In this document: positions 1 through 10,158 of the stretch, piece by piece
Position numbering within the stretch: position 1 is the stretch's first letter
Layout: each line of letters starts with the position of its first letter
Assembly: GCA_916613615.1 (NCBI GenBank)
Contig: OU744734.1
Span: 35,718,801-35,782,800 of the forward strand
Direction: 5' to 3'
Origin: Steromphala cineraria
Taxonomy: Eukaryota > Mollusca > Gastropoda > Trochida > Trochidae
DNA length: 64,000 nt
Translations under genes and position numbers: made by a program
The notes under the pieces: model-generated
Databases searched by the model: none
The model's input: the letters and a program-made list of their open reading frames with translations, nothing else
Told to the model about the DNA's origin: nothing

Positions 1-230
1 TTTATGGCAGATTCTCCCAATAACATCGTGACAAAATGGGAGTGGCCGAGACTCTTCAGATGGCACATGTCAAAGCATTTTCCGAAACTAACATTATAAG
101 TGGTTTTCGTAAATGTGGAATTCATCCACTTGACAAAACTGCCATTCCTGAAGAAGCTTTTGGTCCTTCCCAGCCTTTTGACAACAACACATATGCAACT
201 GGACATGATGATGTTCGAGAGCTTGAGGCT

Positions 231-756
231 GATGTCAGTGCACGTGTGAGTGTCGTTGATCAGGGAGATGTCAGTGCACGTGTCGTTGATCAGGGAGATG
301 TCAGTGCACGTGTGAGTGTCGTTGATTAGGGAGATGTCAGTGCATGTGTGAGTGTCGTTGATCAGAGAGATGTCAGTGCACGTGTGAGTTCTGCTGATCA
401 GGGAGATGTCAGTGCACGTGTGAGTGTCGTTGATCAGGGAGATGTCAGTGCAGGTGTGAGTGTCGTTGATCAGGGAGATGTCAGTGCACGTGTGAGGGTC
501 GTTGATCAGGGAGATGTCAGTGTACGTGTGAGTGTCGTTGATCAGGGAGATGTCAGTGCACGTGTGAGTGTCGTTGATCAGGGAGATGTCAGTGCACGTG
601 TGAGTGTCGTTGATATGGGAGATGTCAGTGCACGTGTGAGTGTCGTTGATCAGGGAGATGTCAGTGCACGTGTGAGTGTCGGAGATCAAGGGGATGTGGG
701 TGAAGTGTGAGTGTCGTTGATCAGGGAGATGTCAGTGCACGTGTGAGGGTCGTTGA
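231..756 (+). repeat. 36-bp minisatellite, in-frame inside the transposase ORF
   Basis: About 14-15 head-to-tail copies of a 36-bp unit starting gatgtcagtgcacgtgtgag. Each unit encodes DVSARVSVVDQG, so length changes preserve the frame. One copy is 6 bp short (about 267-296), one has CAG to TAG (327-329), and one near 690-707 has lost one base, causing a frameshift. The array sits between the DDE domain and the PHD finger and would form a flexible acidic linker. Copy number is probably polymorphic. Confidence 0.93.
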
Positions 757-1084
757 CGGTTAACGAAACTAATACTCAGTATTTCGGAACACAAGATTCA
801 GTGGTAACAGCTGAAGAATTACTTCGTTCAATTTTATCTGGGGAAGTTCAGTCATCCACTGATAATGATGGTAACCTCATTATCGAAATACAAGCAGCCC
901 CAACTTCTGCAACTTCGCCTTTGACATCCCAAGACATGTCCCTTGATTAAGAATCCGAGACATCTCCGTTTATGTCAATTGATGACATGTTCAATCTCAC
1001 TGCAACAACTGAACTGGAAAAAAACGTCTTCCAAAAAATAGAGCCATTGGCTCTGTAGCTCATCAGGCTTCATTATCAACTAGA

Positions 1085-2330
1085 TTAGCGTTTGCGGGAT
1101 ACCGCAAAAGCAGAGCAGCCCCGGAACTTTGGGTTTCGCCTTACCCTGTTCCGCCTTTTACAGGCCTCACCAAATTGGGAATTTTCTCGTGACCTTGACC
1201 TTTGACACTCAAGGTCACACAATCAATGAACACATTTCATTGAGTATAACATTATTGTAATGAAATAAAGTGTTAAAAATACAATTAATCCATTTTCTCC
1301 ATATATGTTGACCTTGCTGTGACCTTGACCTTCGACAGTTAGTACCCAAAACTTTTTGAAAATGTTGTACTTCTCAAGAGATAATATATACAAAATCTAA
1401 ACTTCATAGCACAAAAACTTTTCAAGTTATTGTGTTTACAAGGAATTGCAATAACTCATATCTCATGACCTTGACCTTTGACCTTCAAGGTCACACAATA
1501 ATTGAACACTTTTTATTGAGTATAACAATCATGTATTGATTAAAAGTGATCATAGTTAAAATTAAGCATTTTCGCTAAACCATGCTTAAGTCATGACCTT
1601 GCTGTGACCTTGACCTTCGACAGATTGTAGCCGAAACCTTTTCAAATTTTTTTACTTTTCCAAGGATGATATATACCAAGTTAGAGCTTCATAGCACAAA
1701 AACTTTTCAAGTTACCGTGTTTACAAAGAATTTTGTGGTGATTTTATAACTCGTGACCTTGACCTTTGAACTTGAAAGTGAACATGTCATAATGATTCCC
1801 TGGAAGTATTAACATTTAGACATGTTCATGAGTTCTGAAAAGCTAAATGGGATAAAGTTATACCCCAATTTAGTGCATTTTGTAATAACTCATATCTCAT
1901 GACCTTGACCTTTGACCTTCAAGGTCACACAATCATTGAACACTTTTTTTTGAGTATAACAATCATGTATTGATTAAAAGTGTTCATAGTTAAAATAAAG
2001 CATTTTCGCTAAAACATGCTTACGTCATGACCTTGCTGTGACCTTGACCTTTGACGGATTGTAGCCAAAACCTTTTCAAATTTTTTTACTTTTCCAAGGA
2101 TGATATATACCAAGTTAGAGCTTCATAGCACAAAAACTTTTCAAGTTATCGCGTTTACAAGGAATTCTTAGTGTGAATACATAGCTCGTGACCTTGACCT
2201 TTGACCTTGAAAGTGAACGTGTCAAAATCGTTCCCCCGAGGTATGAGGAGTAAGGTATGAATAAGAGTTCTGGAAAGCTTAGGGGAAAAAAGTTATAGCT
2301 AGTAGTACGAGTGCGGCGGCGGCGGCGGAC

Positions 2331-2379
<49 letters not shown>

Positions 2380-2433
2380 TGGAAACTTCACAAAAACTGA
2401 TAGCAGCCCCGTCCTTAGACGGGGCTGCTAATT
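1085..2433 (-). mobile_element. H5: Helentron/HINE-like element nested in H6, with 'gaccttgacc' repeats
   Basis: Minus-strand reading: a 28-bp palindrome (2402-2429, arms agcagccccgt / acggggctgct) forms the 5' end. It is followed by a (CCG)n tract (2313-2378) and long tandem units of about 285-300 bp carrying gaccttgacctttgacc (1185-2290; about four copies, some partial). Near the 3' end agcagccccg (plus 1114-1123) repeats the 5' terminus in inverted orientation. Five bases further is a hairpin with a 7-bp stem (tttgcgg / ccgcaaa, 1091-1108). This is the same order of parts as H1-H4 and H6. Exact ends are uncertain by roughly 10 bases. Non-coding. Confidence 0.66.
2313..2378. repeat. (CGG)n microsatellite
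   Basis: A run of CGG triplets of about 66 bp with one interruption (ggacg at 2327-2331). It is extremely GC-rich in an AT-rich setting and lies next to the 28-bp palindrome of H5. Confidence 0.97.
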
Positions 2434-3237
2434 ATGCTTTATAAGGGGCAACATGACCACCAAAGCTACAATTCATAATCCTCACTAGTCAAGGAGTCTG
2501 TACACAAAGTTTTAGGTTTCTAGGCCTCATTGTTCTGAAGAAGAAGATGAAAAAAAGTTTTTAGGACGTGGCCCCTGTGGCCCTTATTAGGGGTCACAGG
2601 GCCACCAAAGCTACAATTTATAATCCTCACTAGTCAAGGAGTCTGTACACAAAGTTTCAGCTTTCTAGGCCTCATGGTTCTGGAGAAGAAGATGAAAATA
2701 GGTTTTTAGGGCTTGGCCCCTGTGACCCTTATTAGGGGTCACAGGGCCACCAAAGCTACAATTTTTAATCCTCCCTAGTCAAGGAGTCTGTACACAAAGT
2801 TTTAGGTTTCTAGGCCTTATGGTTCTGGAGAAGAAGTCAAAATTCCACAAAGTTTACGGATGGACGGACGCCGGACACCATGCCATGCCATAAGCCCATC
2901 GGGCCTTACAGGCCAGATGAGCTAAAAATTAACTTCACACAGAATTTTGACAAGCGATGAACACTACCTGGCCAAACAAAGTGTTGCATTTGCAAAAAAA
3001 GACTCATGAGAGAGCAGAAGAAAAAACGCCAAGGCCTCAACCAAATCTAAACCAAAACCATGTTCTATTTGTAAAAAACAGGCGTCTCCTCTCGGTTCAG
3101 TTGTCGCAGATGAGAAGGTGCAGTGTCATCACTGTAACCGCAAATATCATCAATTGTGTGTGCCATCCTTTCTTCAGGCACATCTCATGTCCTCTGTCAG
3201 AAACGAGGAATTATTCACCTGCCACATGTGTGTTTAA

Positions 3238-4034
3238 TGCTGACAAAGTGAACTTGTTGTTATGTCGTTATGGTATGTAGTTGTTATTCCTCGGATGACA
3301 TTTGATTAGAAGAAAATAAATGAAATGTTTGACTTCACATTTTTGTCTCGTTATTTTCTCTCATTAAATATAATCGAAGTTGTATAGTAACAACACAATC
3401 GAAAAGCGCGTCAATCAGTCCAATGTTTTTTATGCATTTTTAAGAAATATATCTAATTGACGTGTTGGTATTGTGCCAGATATTTTACATATCGTGCGTT
3501 GAGTTTTCACTCTTTTTAATTTATTACTCTATTTCCTTAAATTCAAAACCTTAAAATATATATCAAATAGATAAATATCTAAGCTAAAATAATAATGCGG
3601 AATAATCTTTGTGAATGGCTTGGGAAGGGGCGTGGAGCCTCTTCAATAAAGTTTTATTAAACCATTTATGCAACTTAATAACTTCTTTGTTTTGTGTTAA
3701 TTCCATATGTTCACCATTTCCATATTTATCAATAGACTCTTAGGACAGAGGCATTAATCATCTGATCAAATTTAAAAATACATAATCTTTTCATAGTTCA
3801 TGACAGGATCAATTTTAAACATATTCCATGTGCTACACAAATTGCAATGACGGCGCCAATCAAAATAACTACAGTATTGTTTAATTTCGTGACTATAAAC
3901 ATGCTGAAATAATCCTTGTTAAACTCAGAATTTAGTCCAATAAAATAAGATTGCTTAGAATATATATACATAACCTTCTATTTTAGTTGATCAACTAGGT
4001 TTTTTGAATGTTCATATTTTTTGTTCTTCACAAG
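3238..4034. other. AT-rich DNA without recognised features
   Basis: Follows the pogo stop codon. Apart from the AATAAA at 3315-3320, no motif, repeat or convincing reading frame was seen. Confidence 0.6.
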
Positions 4035-4221
4035 TGCTGAACTCGATACTGAGTTTGTTAAATGTCACCGTTCTACTTTCGTTACAACAGAAGGTTGGGA
4101 AGAACAGATCAAACATGAAATAAAGGTTAAAAGGGCTCGAGGGATAAGAATCTTAGTGGATGAGAGAAAAGTGGCAGTGGTTGGAAATAATTTGCAGCCA
4201 GACTGGACAAGAGGCGCAGTA
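4035..4221 (+). CDS. Possible internal exon, function unknown
   Basis: An open stretch of about 62 codons rich in charged residues (for example HEIKVKRARGIRILVDERK) in otherwise AT-rich DNA with frequent stops. It is preceded by a pyrimidine-rich tract ending ttcttcacaag, a reasonable splice acceptor. A GT (gtatga) at 4222, just before the frame would stop, could be a donor. The composition looks protein-like, but no family was recognised. No neighbouring exon was identified, so this may also be a remnant or chance. Confidence 0.3.
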
Positions 4222-4297
4222 TGATCTGTGAATATATTTCAATTCTGTTATTAGTATAATTACCATTCACAATGTGATAATACGTTTACCTGATTAG

Positions 4298-4620
4298 CAT
4301 TCTCTCCCGACAGAGCTATATAAAGTCATGAAATGTTGATCGAGCCTCTGTTCGTTTTAACCAAGGTAAAAAACTGGAGATGCCCGATTGAAGGCAGTTG
4401 TGGAAATCCTATTTTTGGAAACTTAATCATTGCAAAAGCATTTTGATATGAACCAACCTTTCCATACGAGAAGCGTTGTCATTAGATAAAAAAAATTCAA
4501 ATGTATTGTGGTGCAATTTTTTCCGCAAGGGGAAACTGCCGGAACCCACAGGTTTCGGCGTAATAGAACAGAGGCTGTATCAACATTTCAGGACTTATCT
4601 GCCCTTGTGGGAGAGAATGC
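4298..4620 (+). mobile_element. MITE family M1, copy 1
   Basis: A 323-bp element with inverted terminal repeats of about 40 bp: left starts gcattctctccc and continues cagag...aagtcatgaaatgttg; right is its reverse complement (4581-4620). Its interior matches the copies at 7766-8080 and 56797-57127 (for example ttgatatgaaccaacc and ggaacccaca). An open frame crosses the right half, but the homologous frames differ by indels between copies, so coding is unlikely. Superfamily not assigned. Confidence 0.85.
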
Positions 4621-5728
4621 ATGGAGTGGTAAAGATAAGTCCATATTCCAAATACGATGTAGTTTTTCTATCAAATCGAGTTTATCCAAACATATTTTGC
4701 TCGAGGTGCGGCGCATGCAACATAAAATAACAAAGAGTGTTTTTGGTTAATGGTCATGGGCATGGCGGTTCTTGGAGGGCCCTAACATAAGACAACAAGA
4801 AAAGCACAGATGAAGGTTGTGATTAGTCGATTTGGTTGAATTTAGGTGATAAGTGAACAGTAACAACACTAGGTACCAGCACTGATATTAGCACGAGTAT
4901 TGATCAATCAATCAAAGTTAATTTCCCAAAATTAGTTTTTATCAACATGAGTTTATGAAAGTTTTTTTTTTACTTTAATCAACGCGAGTGTTGGTTTATT
5001 TTATATCAAAATTCACGAGGGTGATCCTTATGATCCGAAGTCGAAAGCGTTATCCACGGAGTAAGCAGGCCTGATAGCTAATGTTTGGAACCAACGATAT
5101 ATGTCATATTCTAAATATTGCACGCGTCATTTTCAGTAGCTCTAAATAAATTTTTTCGACGTAACCATTTAGTGATATCGTTAATTATTACTTGGTAATA
5201 AATGCTCCACCTATTAGTAAACATCAGTCTTATTTCAATGTCACCGACGTACTTACAGAAACATTCCTTTTATAATTTAATTCGCCAGGCGAGCCAAATT
5301 AGCGAAATTAGATTGTGTGGCTTATAAAAAAAAAGTGGATTTTGCGATTATTGAATGCAAAATAATGCCCTTATCTAGAACATACATGTATGACTCTTCT
5401 TCATATGAAGTTGTTTTTGATTGACTCTGTTAACATTTATCAGCGTCTTGAAATATATTTTGAAAAATTATTACTCTTTTAATATAACATTTAAAGTGAA
5501 GTCATGTTGCACAGTTTAATGTGCCAAATATTTTTTATTATCCACATGGTGACGTAATGCATTTTTTGCTACAACTCTGTTCATTAGTCATTTGATTTGG
5601 ATACAGTACATATGATTGGCGCGGCTTCCCTTTGAAAATATCAACAGTAATATAAGGTTGATGCCTTTGGGCATCAACCAATAAGTTCAGTAGGGCGATT
5701 ACCAAGTAGACATCGGCATCAGCATAGA
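4621..5728. other. AT-rich DNA without recognised features
   Basis: No transposon terminus, tandem repeat or convincing gene was found. Short open frames at 5538-5738 (minus) have no recognisable product. Confidence 0.5.
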
Positions 5729-5956
5729 TTATAAGCAAACAAAGTTACAGCAGCAGCACCATAAATGATAAGTAATAAATAGGTACATAGGTAGAGGGGA
5801 AAATAAGATCCAACTAAAAAGTAGGACCCCTAAATTTAGAATATTGTAATGAGATGTATAATCATCCAAGAAACCCGCTAAAGCACAAACTGCCAAGCCC
5901 ACACCCATGACCAAGTAACTCACCAGTAGGATTCCAACCATAGCTTGCCTGAGAAG
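5729..5956 (-). CDS. Short hydrophobic ORF, possible exon
   Basis: A minus-strand frame of 70 codons from ATG at 5941 encodes two or three strongly hydrophobic stretches (residues about 2-24, 35-60), like membrane segments. Just upstream on that strand is ttctcttctcag, a good splice acceptor, with the ATG 5 bases after it. A gtgagt donor-like site lies only 25 bases inside. No family was recognised. AT-rich DNA easily yields hydrophobic frames, so this is weak. Confidence 0.2.
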   Translation of the reverse strand, partial: LLRQAMVGILLVSYLVMGVGLAVCALAGFLDDYTSHYNILNLGVLLFSWILFSPLPMYLFITYHLWCCCCNFVCL

Positions 5957-6059
5957 AGAACTTATCTGATAAGTGAATCAATCGCGGACTTTTAGCTTGC
6001 GACAAACAGTTTTATTCCCTGTGGGGATAAGTGAACACCATCCAAGCAATACATGTTGC

Positions 6060-6430
6060 TGTTATCACATGCTATGCCCGCGTGCCCCAAAGTTCTCTAA
6101 CGCGGTTTCCAACTCTCCTGTTGAGCGTCTTGTGGGCTCGTTCGATGGCCCCAGTGGCGGCAGGGCAGCATATCAGACCAAACAATCCAGGTAGTAGGCA
6201 GCAAAACCTGGACCCGCAGATGTCGAGGTACAGCTTGAGGGGACGTTTAAACCCGGACCATATCGTTCGACCCAAGGTGAATGGCAGGGACGGTGTGGAT
6301 GGCGTCTACTCTGAGATCCTTCTGGATGACTGGGACCCAGCTCCCTCAGCCTCATGCCTCCCTCCCTGAACCACGTGGCACCCTCAATGTGCTGGCCCGG
6401 CGACTGCTTGGACCTGGCTAAGTAAGAGGA
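6060..6430. other. GC-rich island with open frames on both strands, probable transposon remnant
   Basis: About 370 bp is clearly more GC-rich than its surroundings and is open for 67-112 codons in several frames on both strands. The plus frame contains RYSLRGRLNPDHIV, which loosely resembles the C-terminal tails of LTR-retrotransposon polyproteins; the minus frame contains GAIERAHKTLNRR. Neither is enough to name a family. Likely the remains of coding DNA from a mobile element or captured gene. Confidence 0.3.
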
Positions 6431-6699
6431 GCCGACCAACCATACTGTAAAGATTAAACAGGCGATAGGGAAAGGTGAATAAATTATGACGTCATTGACT
6501 AAATGACTCATGAGGGCGTGAGGTGGAAGTGGTTCCGCTGGTCAGTTGCGCTGTGCGTAATTAACGCTGTGCATATGAGCAAGGATGTCATTATTGTTAA
6601 ACAGGGGCATGGAATTTAATGAAAAAGTAATATGAAGTAAGGATGCTTTTGATAAATTCAATTAGTGTCGAACACGAAATGGAATTATTTAACTCAACA

Positions 6700-7150
6700 A
6701 TTAGCACACAAAAGTAGTGTGGTATTCTTGGTTTGGTCATGCTTTTGTGCCGCGCAAAATAATGTAGTGTGATATTCTTGGTTTGGTTATACTTTTGTGC
6801 CGCTAAACTGAAGTAGCTTCTGGCGTTCTCAAAGAAAAATCACTGTCTTCTCTTCAGGTTTTGCCACCATTTTTCAGTAGGAGCGCCACCTCACGTGCCT
6901 TTTGAAAACCCGACACCATAACTTGCTCTGGTAGCAGCCTTATCAATCATCTTTCGTTCTTCATCGTTGGTGAATTTTGGATCCATTCCATTTCTTGCAT
7001 GTAACTTCACCCTGCAAGCAAGTCATTCAGACAACGTAGACTTGGTACCTGCTATGTCAGTGCGGCTTTCCTAACAGACAACAAGCCTTGCTTGACAACC
7101 TCCAATGGCTTTAGCAGTCGGTTTTCCTTAGACCTTCTACCACAAATTCA
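6700..7150 (-). pseudogene. pogo/Tigger-like transposase, N-terminal DNA-binding region, decayed
   Basis: Minus-strand remnants in order: LKPLEVVKQGLLSVRKAALT and STLSE, the helix-turn-helix (HTH_Psq type) of pogo transposases; VKLHARNGMDPKFTNDEERK and ASYGVGFSK; EKWWQNLKRR; and SDFSLRTPEATSV and ITKPRI, the CENP-B-type second helix-turn-helix region. The reading needs two frame changes (near 7042 and near 6845). It meets stops at 7052-7054 (TAG), 7023-7025 (TGA), 6891-6893 (TGA) and 6803-6805 (TAG). The DDE domain is absent. It lies in the opposite orientation to the pogo C-terminus at 1-3237, so it is a separate copy. Domain order is seen directly; the family is from motif recognition. Confidence 0.72.
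6714..6803. repeat. 50-bp tandem duplication
   Basis: Two copies of a 40-bp sequence beginning gtagtgtg.tattcttgg start at 6714 and 6764 and differ at four sites. The duplication lies inside the pogo N-terminal remnant, duplicating the codons for RHKS(I/M)TKPRI. Confidence 0.88.
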
Positions 7151-7160
7151 TAACAACAAG

Positions 7161-7765
7161 CCCTTTGAACGACTGTTGTACACTGACCAATCGAGTGTTT
7201 ACCGGTGCAACAAAAAACGATCGGTGTGACGTCACATAATATATTGAAAGTCATAATGGTATCACAGGTAGTGGCGCCAAACCAGTAGAGGTTTTAACAA
7301 TGTACGAAACTATTCTTTTGATGTTTTTACATAATTTATAACTTTACCGCGTACAATAAAGCAAATTCCCGCCGTTTTCTTTTGTAACCCGGAAGTGTCC
7401 AACATTGGTCTACTAGTGTCCAAACCTAAGTCATTTTGATGTGTTCTGAGATTGAGTAGTTTACTACAATGGTCATTTTGAAACAGATTTTATCTTAATT
7501 CAAATTGAAATAAAAGTTAAAAGTCATCGTATATGCGTCAATTTTGAAAGGTTTTGACGCATCCTTCATTTTGTTAACAGTACATAAACATATACATTAA
7601 AACAAGTAATTCGCCATTTTTACTTGAATTTGTTAATTGTTCCTCCTAAAAAATTGTTTTTAAACAACATAAGACTTTATGATGTTTATTAGCTCGAAAA
7701 CTTATTAAAAGAAACATTACAATCAGATAGCAACAATTACAGTTGTTCTTGAGTAGGCGTCTAGT
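7161..7765. other. AT-rich DNA without recognised features
   Basis: Nothing recognised between the pogo remnant and the second M1 MITE. Confidence 0.5.
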
Positions 7766-8080
7766 CATTCTCTCCCCCATAGAGGCTGATAAAGTCATGA
7801 ATGTTTACCCCAAATTCCTTGGGTAGGAAACAAATTGCAACACAATACATTTGAATTTCTTTATCAAATGACAACGCTTCTTGCATGGAAAAGGGTGGTT
7901 CATAACACAAGGCCTTTGTCATGATTGAGTAGCCAAGATGATGATTTAAGAAGAGCATCGGTGATTGCACAATTAACTTTGATTGCCTCCAATCAGGCGT
8001 CTCCCATTCTATCCCACTCGGCATAATATAACAGGCTGTAACAACATTTAATGATTTGATCTGCCTCTGGGGAGAGAACG
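7766..8080 (-). mobile_element. MITE family M1, copy 2
   Basis: Ends cattctctccc (7766) and ggggagagaacg (8069-8080) form inverted repeats of about 38 bp. The interior, read on minus, aligns with the copy at 56797-57127 (shared: tgattgg.ggcag, gtgcaatca.cgatgct, tatgaaccaccctt). The minus strand is open for 117 codons through the whole element, but the other copies have indels in this frame, so it is probably not a gene. Confidence 0.85.
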
Positions 8081-8198
8081 ATGAAGATGAAAGGAAAAAA
8101 GATAATTTTTGCAAAATTAAAAGTTAATTATTGTATGATATATAAATTAATATATATTTAATCTATATATAATAATGAAATAACTTACTAGAAGTGAC

Positions 8199-8245
8199 CG
8201 GAGAGTTCTCTCTCCACAGAGGCAGATCAAGTCATGAATGTTTTT
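8199..8245 (+). mobile_element. MITE family M1, solitary terminus
   Basis: A single terminal repeat (ttctctctccacagaggcag then atcaagtcatgaatg) 120 bp beyond copy 2, with no partner end. It runs directly into an H6-like fragment, a truncation or chimeric junction. Confidence 0.75.
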
Positions 8246-8513
8246 GGTAAAGAAGATGAAAATAACTTTTAAGGGTGTGACCCCTGTGGTAACCAAAGTT
8301 ATAATTTATGATCCTCACTAGTCCAGGAGTCGGTACACAAAGTCTCAGCTTTCTAGGCATTTCCATTCTAAAAAAGATGGAAATGTGACCCTTTTTTGGG
8401 GCCACAGTGCCACCAAAGCTATCAATTTATATAAATAATCCTCACAAGTCAATGATTCACACCATGCCATGCAATACGCCCATCAGGTCTTTCAGGTCAG
8501 ATGAGCTAAAATC
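8246..8513 (-). mobile_element. H6-family fragment
   Basis: Diverged copy of the H6 repeat units (aatcctcac.agtc, gtacacaaagt.tcagctttc, gccaccaaagct) ending in caggtcagatgagctaaaa (8493-8511), the H6 5' terminus in minus orientation. The other end is missing. Confidence 0.7.
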
Positions 8514-9496
8514 CTTTAAAATTCCTATCTTTACTGTATTGATGGAAAATGTCAGGATGGACTGCTTGGTGTATAGTCTTGTGTATATGGGAGAGGGAAT
8601 TGTTATCTGTTTTGCATATCCTTTTGAATAAGGACTATTTTTAATTTCCTGTAGTTTATTTTTGTGAACTTGAGTTGCAATTGTTAAGATATATGATGTA
8701 TTATATTTGCAAGGATTTCATCGTTTGTTAAAAGAGATGATTTTTGTATCGGTTTCTAACATATATCACATTTTCAGTAAAATTATCTGATGACAAGTTG
8801 TTAGTAACTCGAAACCTTTAGATATCTCTTGAAATATACGATCAGAAATTATCTAAGCTTGACTTTCTGATATTAGGATAATTGCAAAGAGAAACAAGAC
8901 TGAATTACTCTGTCAGTATATCAGACACAGTGATGTATAAGTGTCTTTAGGAGTAATGAGGATGTCATTCAGCGGGCACATAACTTGCAATAACTTCTCA
9001 TTGACTTGTCTGCTTGTCAAGAGTTTATTGTTGTAAAGAAACATTCTCTTCCTAAAGGTTGCGCATTATATAGGTTTGTCGATAATTTTTCATCATTTGT
9101 GAATCTATTACTCTGACTTCTGGGTTTAAGATGGTGTTTTTTCTTTTTAAAATGACATCTATACTCAATAAATCAGAATATAGAATCCTAAACTCATATC
9201 CAACAAACATTTGGAAATGTCACCTGCATTAAAAAGACGAGGATAGATTAATATTATAAAGAAAGTTTCTTTACATATTATAGGTAAATGTCTAAGTAAA
9301 GTCTATGGTTACTTTATTTACTTTCAGCGAATGTTGCAAGTTCTGTTTAAAGAATACATACTGCAGTGATCCCCTCACCATCCTCGGCGTGATCGTCATC
9401 TTCCACCATGTCTTGGAAGTGATTACAACAGCCATCCAGAAGTTAAATGACGAGATGGACTTCAGCCGTGAAGGATCTCACCGCGACAATTGGTGA
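8514..9496. other. AT-rich DNA; short open frame of uncertain meaning at its right end
   Basis: No repeat or gene recognised up to about 9380. From 9386 the composition turns GC-richer. The plus strand has helical-looking frames (ITTAIQKLNDEM; AVKDLTATIGELK in the next frame, ending at 9540). They could be a frameshifted coiled-coil remnant or the shadow of the minus-strand pseudogene that begins at 9497. Confidence 0.4.
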
Positions 9497-10158
9497 ACTC
9501 AAGAGGTCTCCATCCAAGGACCGCTGCCCAAGGGCAGTGTGAGCTCCCTGTCTGGGTCGTTCCGGGGCTGAGGTTCATGTTGAGTATTCAACGTCGTGGG
9601 CCCGAGTGGCAGCAGATCCGTGGATAGTAAGAAGCTGTCTAGCTCCTGATCAAAAAGACTCAAGATATCATCGCTGGCTGTGGTCGATACGGACGCCTGG
9701 GCTACCGCTATCACCGTCCTGGTTGGTGCTGGCTCAGGGATGGGTGGTGACGCGCTCGCGGCTGAGCAGCTGATCTTCTCATTGCCGGGCTGGTGGTGGT
9801 GGGCTTCGTCGTTGTCTGTGGATATTTTACGTCATCACTCCTCGTCCTCAAACTTCACACTCTGTCGGATTCTTCTGCGCTGAGCCTTACGATGTCAGGT
9901 CCGGGTCAACTCCTGGGGGTTCACAGATGCACGGAGGTAGTGGGCGGCCACCATCTCCTCGCTGTCATCCTCCATCCTCTTGCCCAAGTCCCTGTGGGGC
10001 GCGTACGCCCAGACATGGCGCTCCATATCGCCTTTCCGTTCGCTTCGTAAGTTGCACAGCGTGCAATAATATGGACTCCTGTCGAGGGGGATGTGGTTCT
10101 TGAAGATGTGACTATGCACACGTCTCCTCTCTCATTTATGGGCTCTTCCGCGAGACAT
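9497..10158 (-). pseudogene. Decayed C2H2-like zinc-finger ORF (four in-frame TGA codons)
   Basis: From ATG 10158 one minus-strand frame runs 220 codons to TGA 9497-9499. It is broken only by TGA at 10132-10134, 9895-9897, 9835-9837 and 9832-9834. The readable protein starts MSRGRAHK and continues RRRVHSHIFKNHI. A C2H2-like finger follows (YYCTLCNLRSE to RHVWAYAPH), then a basic segment (HRKAQRRRIRQSV), a Pro/Ser/Thr-rich region, and an amphipathic stretch (DDILSLFDQELDSF). All four stops fall in Arg-rich contexts, as CGA to TGA changes would give. The region is GC-rich against its flanks. Probable role before decay: nucleic-acid binding, in a host or transposon-associated repeated family; the family is not identified. 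No frameshift is needed. Confidence 0.6.

Larger units (their letters stand above)
1039..2923 (-). mobile_element. H6: Helentron/HINE-like non-autonomous element, interrupted by H5
   Basis: Read on the minus strand. The 5' end at about 2923 starts tagctcatctggcc and forms an imperfect palindrome (2897-2923). Next come a ggacgg-type simple tract (2862-2875 on plus) and about three direct repeats of ~150 bp (2446-2860) sharing 'ccaccaaagctacaatt' and 'ctcactagtcaaggagtct'. The 3' end holds tagctcatcaggc (plus 1056-1068), a near copy of the 5' terminus in inverted orientation, and then a hairpin agagcc-att-ggctct (1041-1055). No protein is encoded. It sits in an A-run of the pogo pseudogene, and omitting it restores the pogo frame, which gives the boundaries to within a few A residues. 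No target duplication is visible. The Helentron assignment is from architecture only. Confidence 0.72.
1..3237 (+). pseudogene. pogo/Tigger-like transposase, 3' part, decayed and split by nested insertions
   Basis: C-terminal part of a pogo-class DDE transposase; such proteins cut and paste their own element in the nucleus. Codons from about position 24 read through GFRKCGIHPLD and AIPEEAF, the conserved end of pogo/Tigger DDE domains. A repeat-encoded acidic linker follows (231-756), then a unique segment (753-1037), an insertion (1039-2923), HRILTSDEHY (a pogo C-terminal hallmark, about 2938-2967) and a C4HC3 PHD-like finger with CSIC, CHHC, YHQLC and CHMC, ending at TAA 3235-3237. In-frame stops lie at 21-23 (TAA), 327-329 (TAG, from CAG in the repeat), 708-710 (TGA after a 1-base deletion in a repeat unit), 948-950 (TAA) and 3007-3009 (TGA in an Arg/Lys context). 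Leaving out the insertion keeps one frame from FQK into LTSHRILTSDE. AATAAA at 3315-3320 is a possible poly(A) signal. The N-terminal half lies outside the window. The family call rests on motif recognition, not a search. Confidence 0.8.

Noticed and set aside
231..756. CRISPR-like regular repeats
   Set aside because: Units are directly adjacent with no unique spacers, and they encode a repeating peptide in a eukaryotic transposase; this is a minisatellite.
1185..2290. Nuclear-receptor response elements (repeated gaccttgacctttgacc)
   Set aside because: The motif resembles AGGTCA half-sites, but it recurs as part of a mobile tandem repeat; no promoter or gene is adjacent to suggest regulation.
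2957..3280. 107-codon plus-strand ORF
   Set aside because: Out of frame with the PHD-like finger that occupies the same bases; the finger frame keeps all zinc ligands.
7761..8114. 117-codon minus-strand gene
   Set aside because: It coincides with MITE M1 copy 2, and the homologous copies carry indels in that frame.
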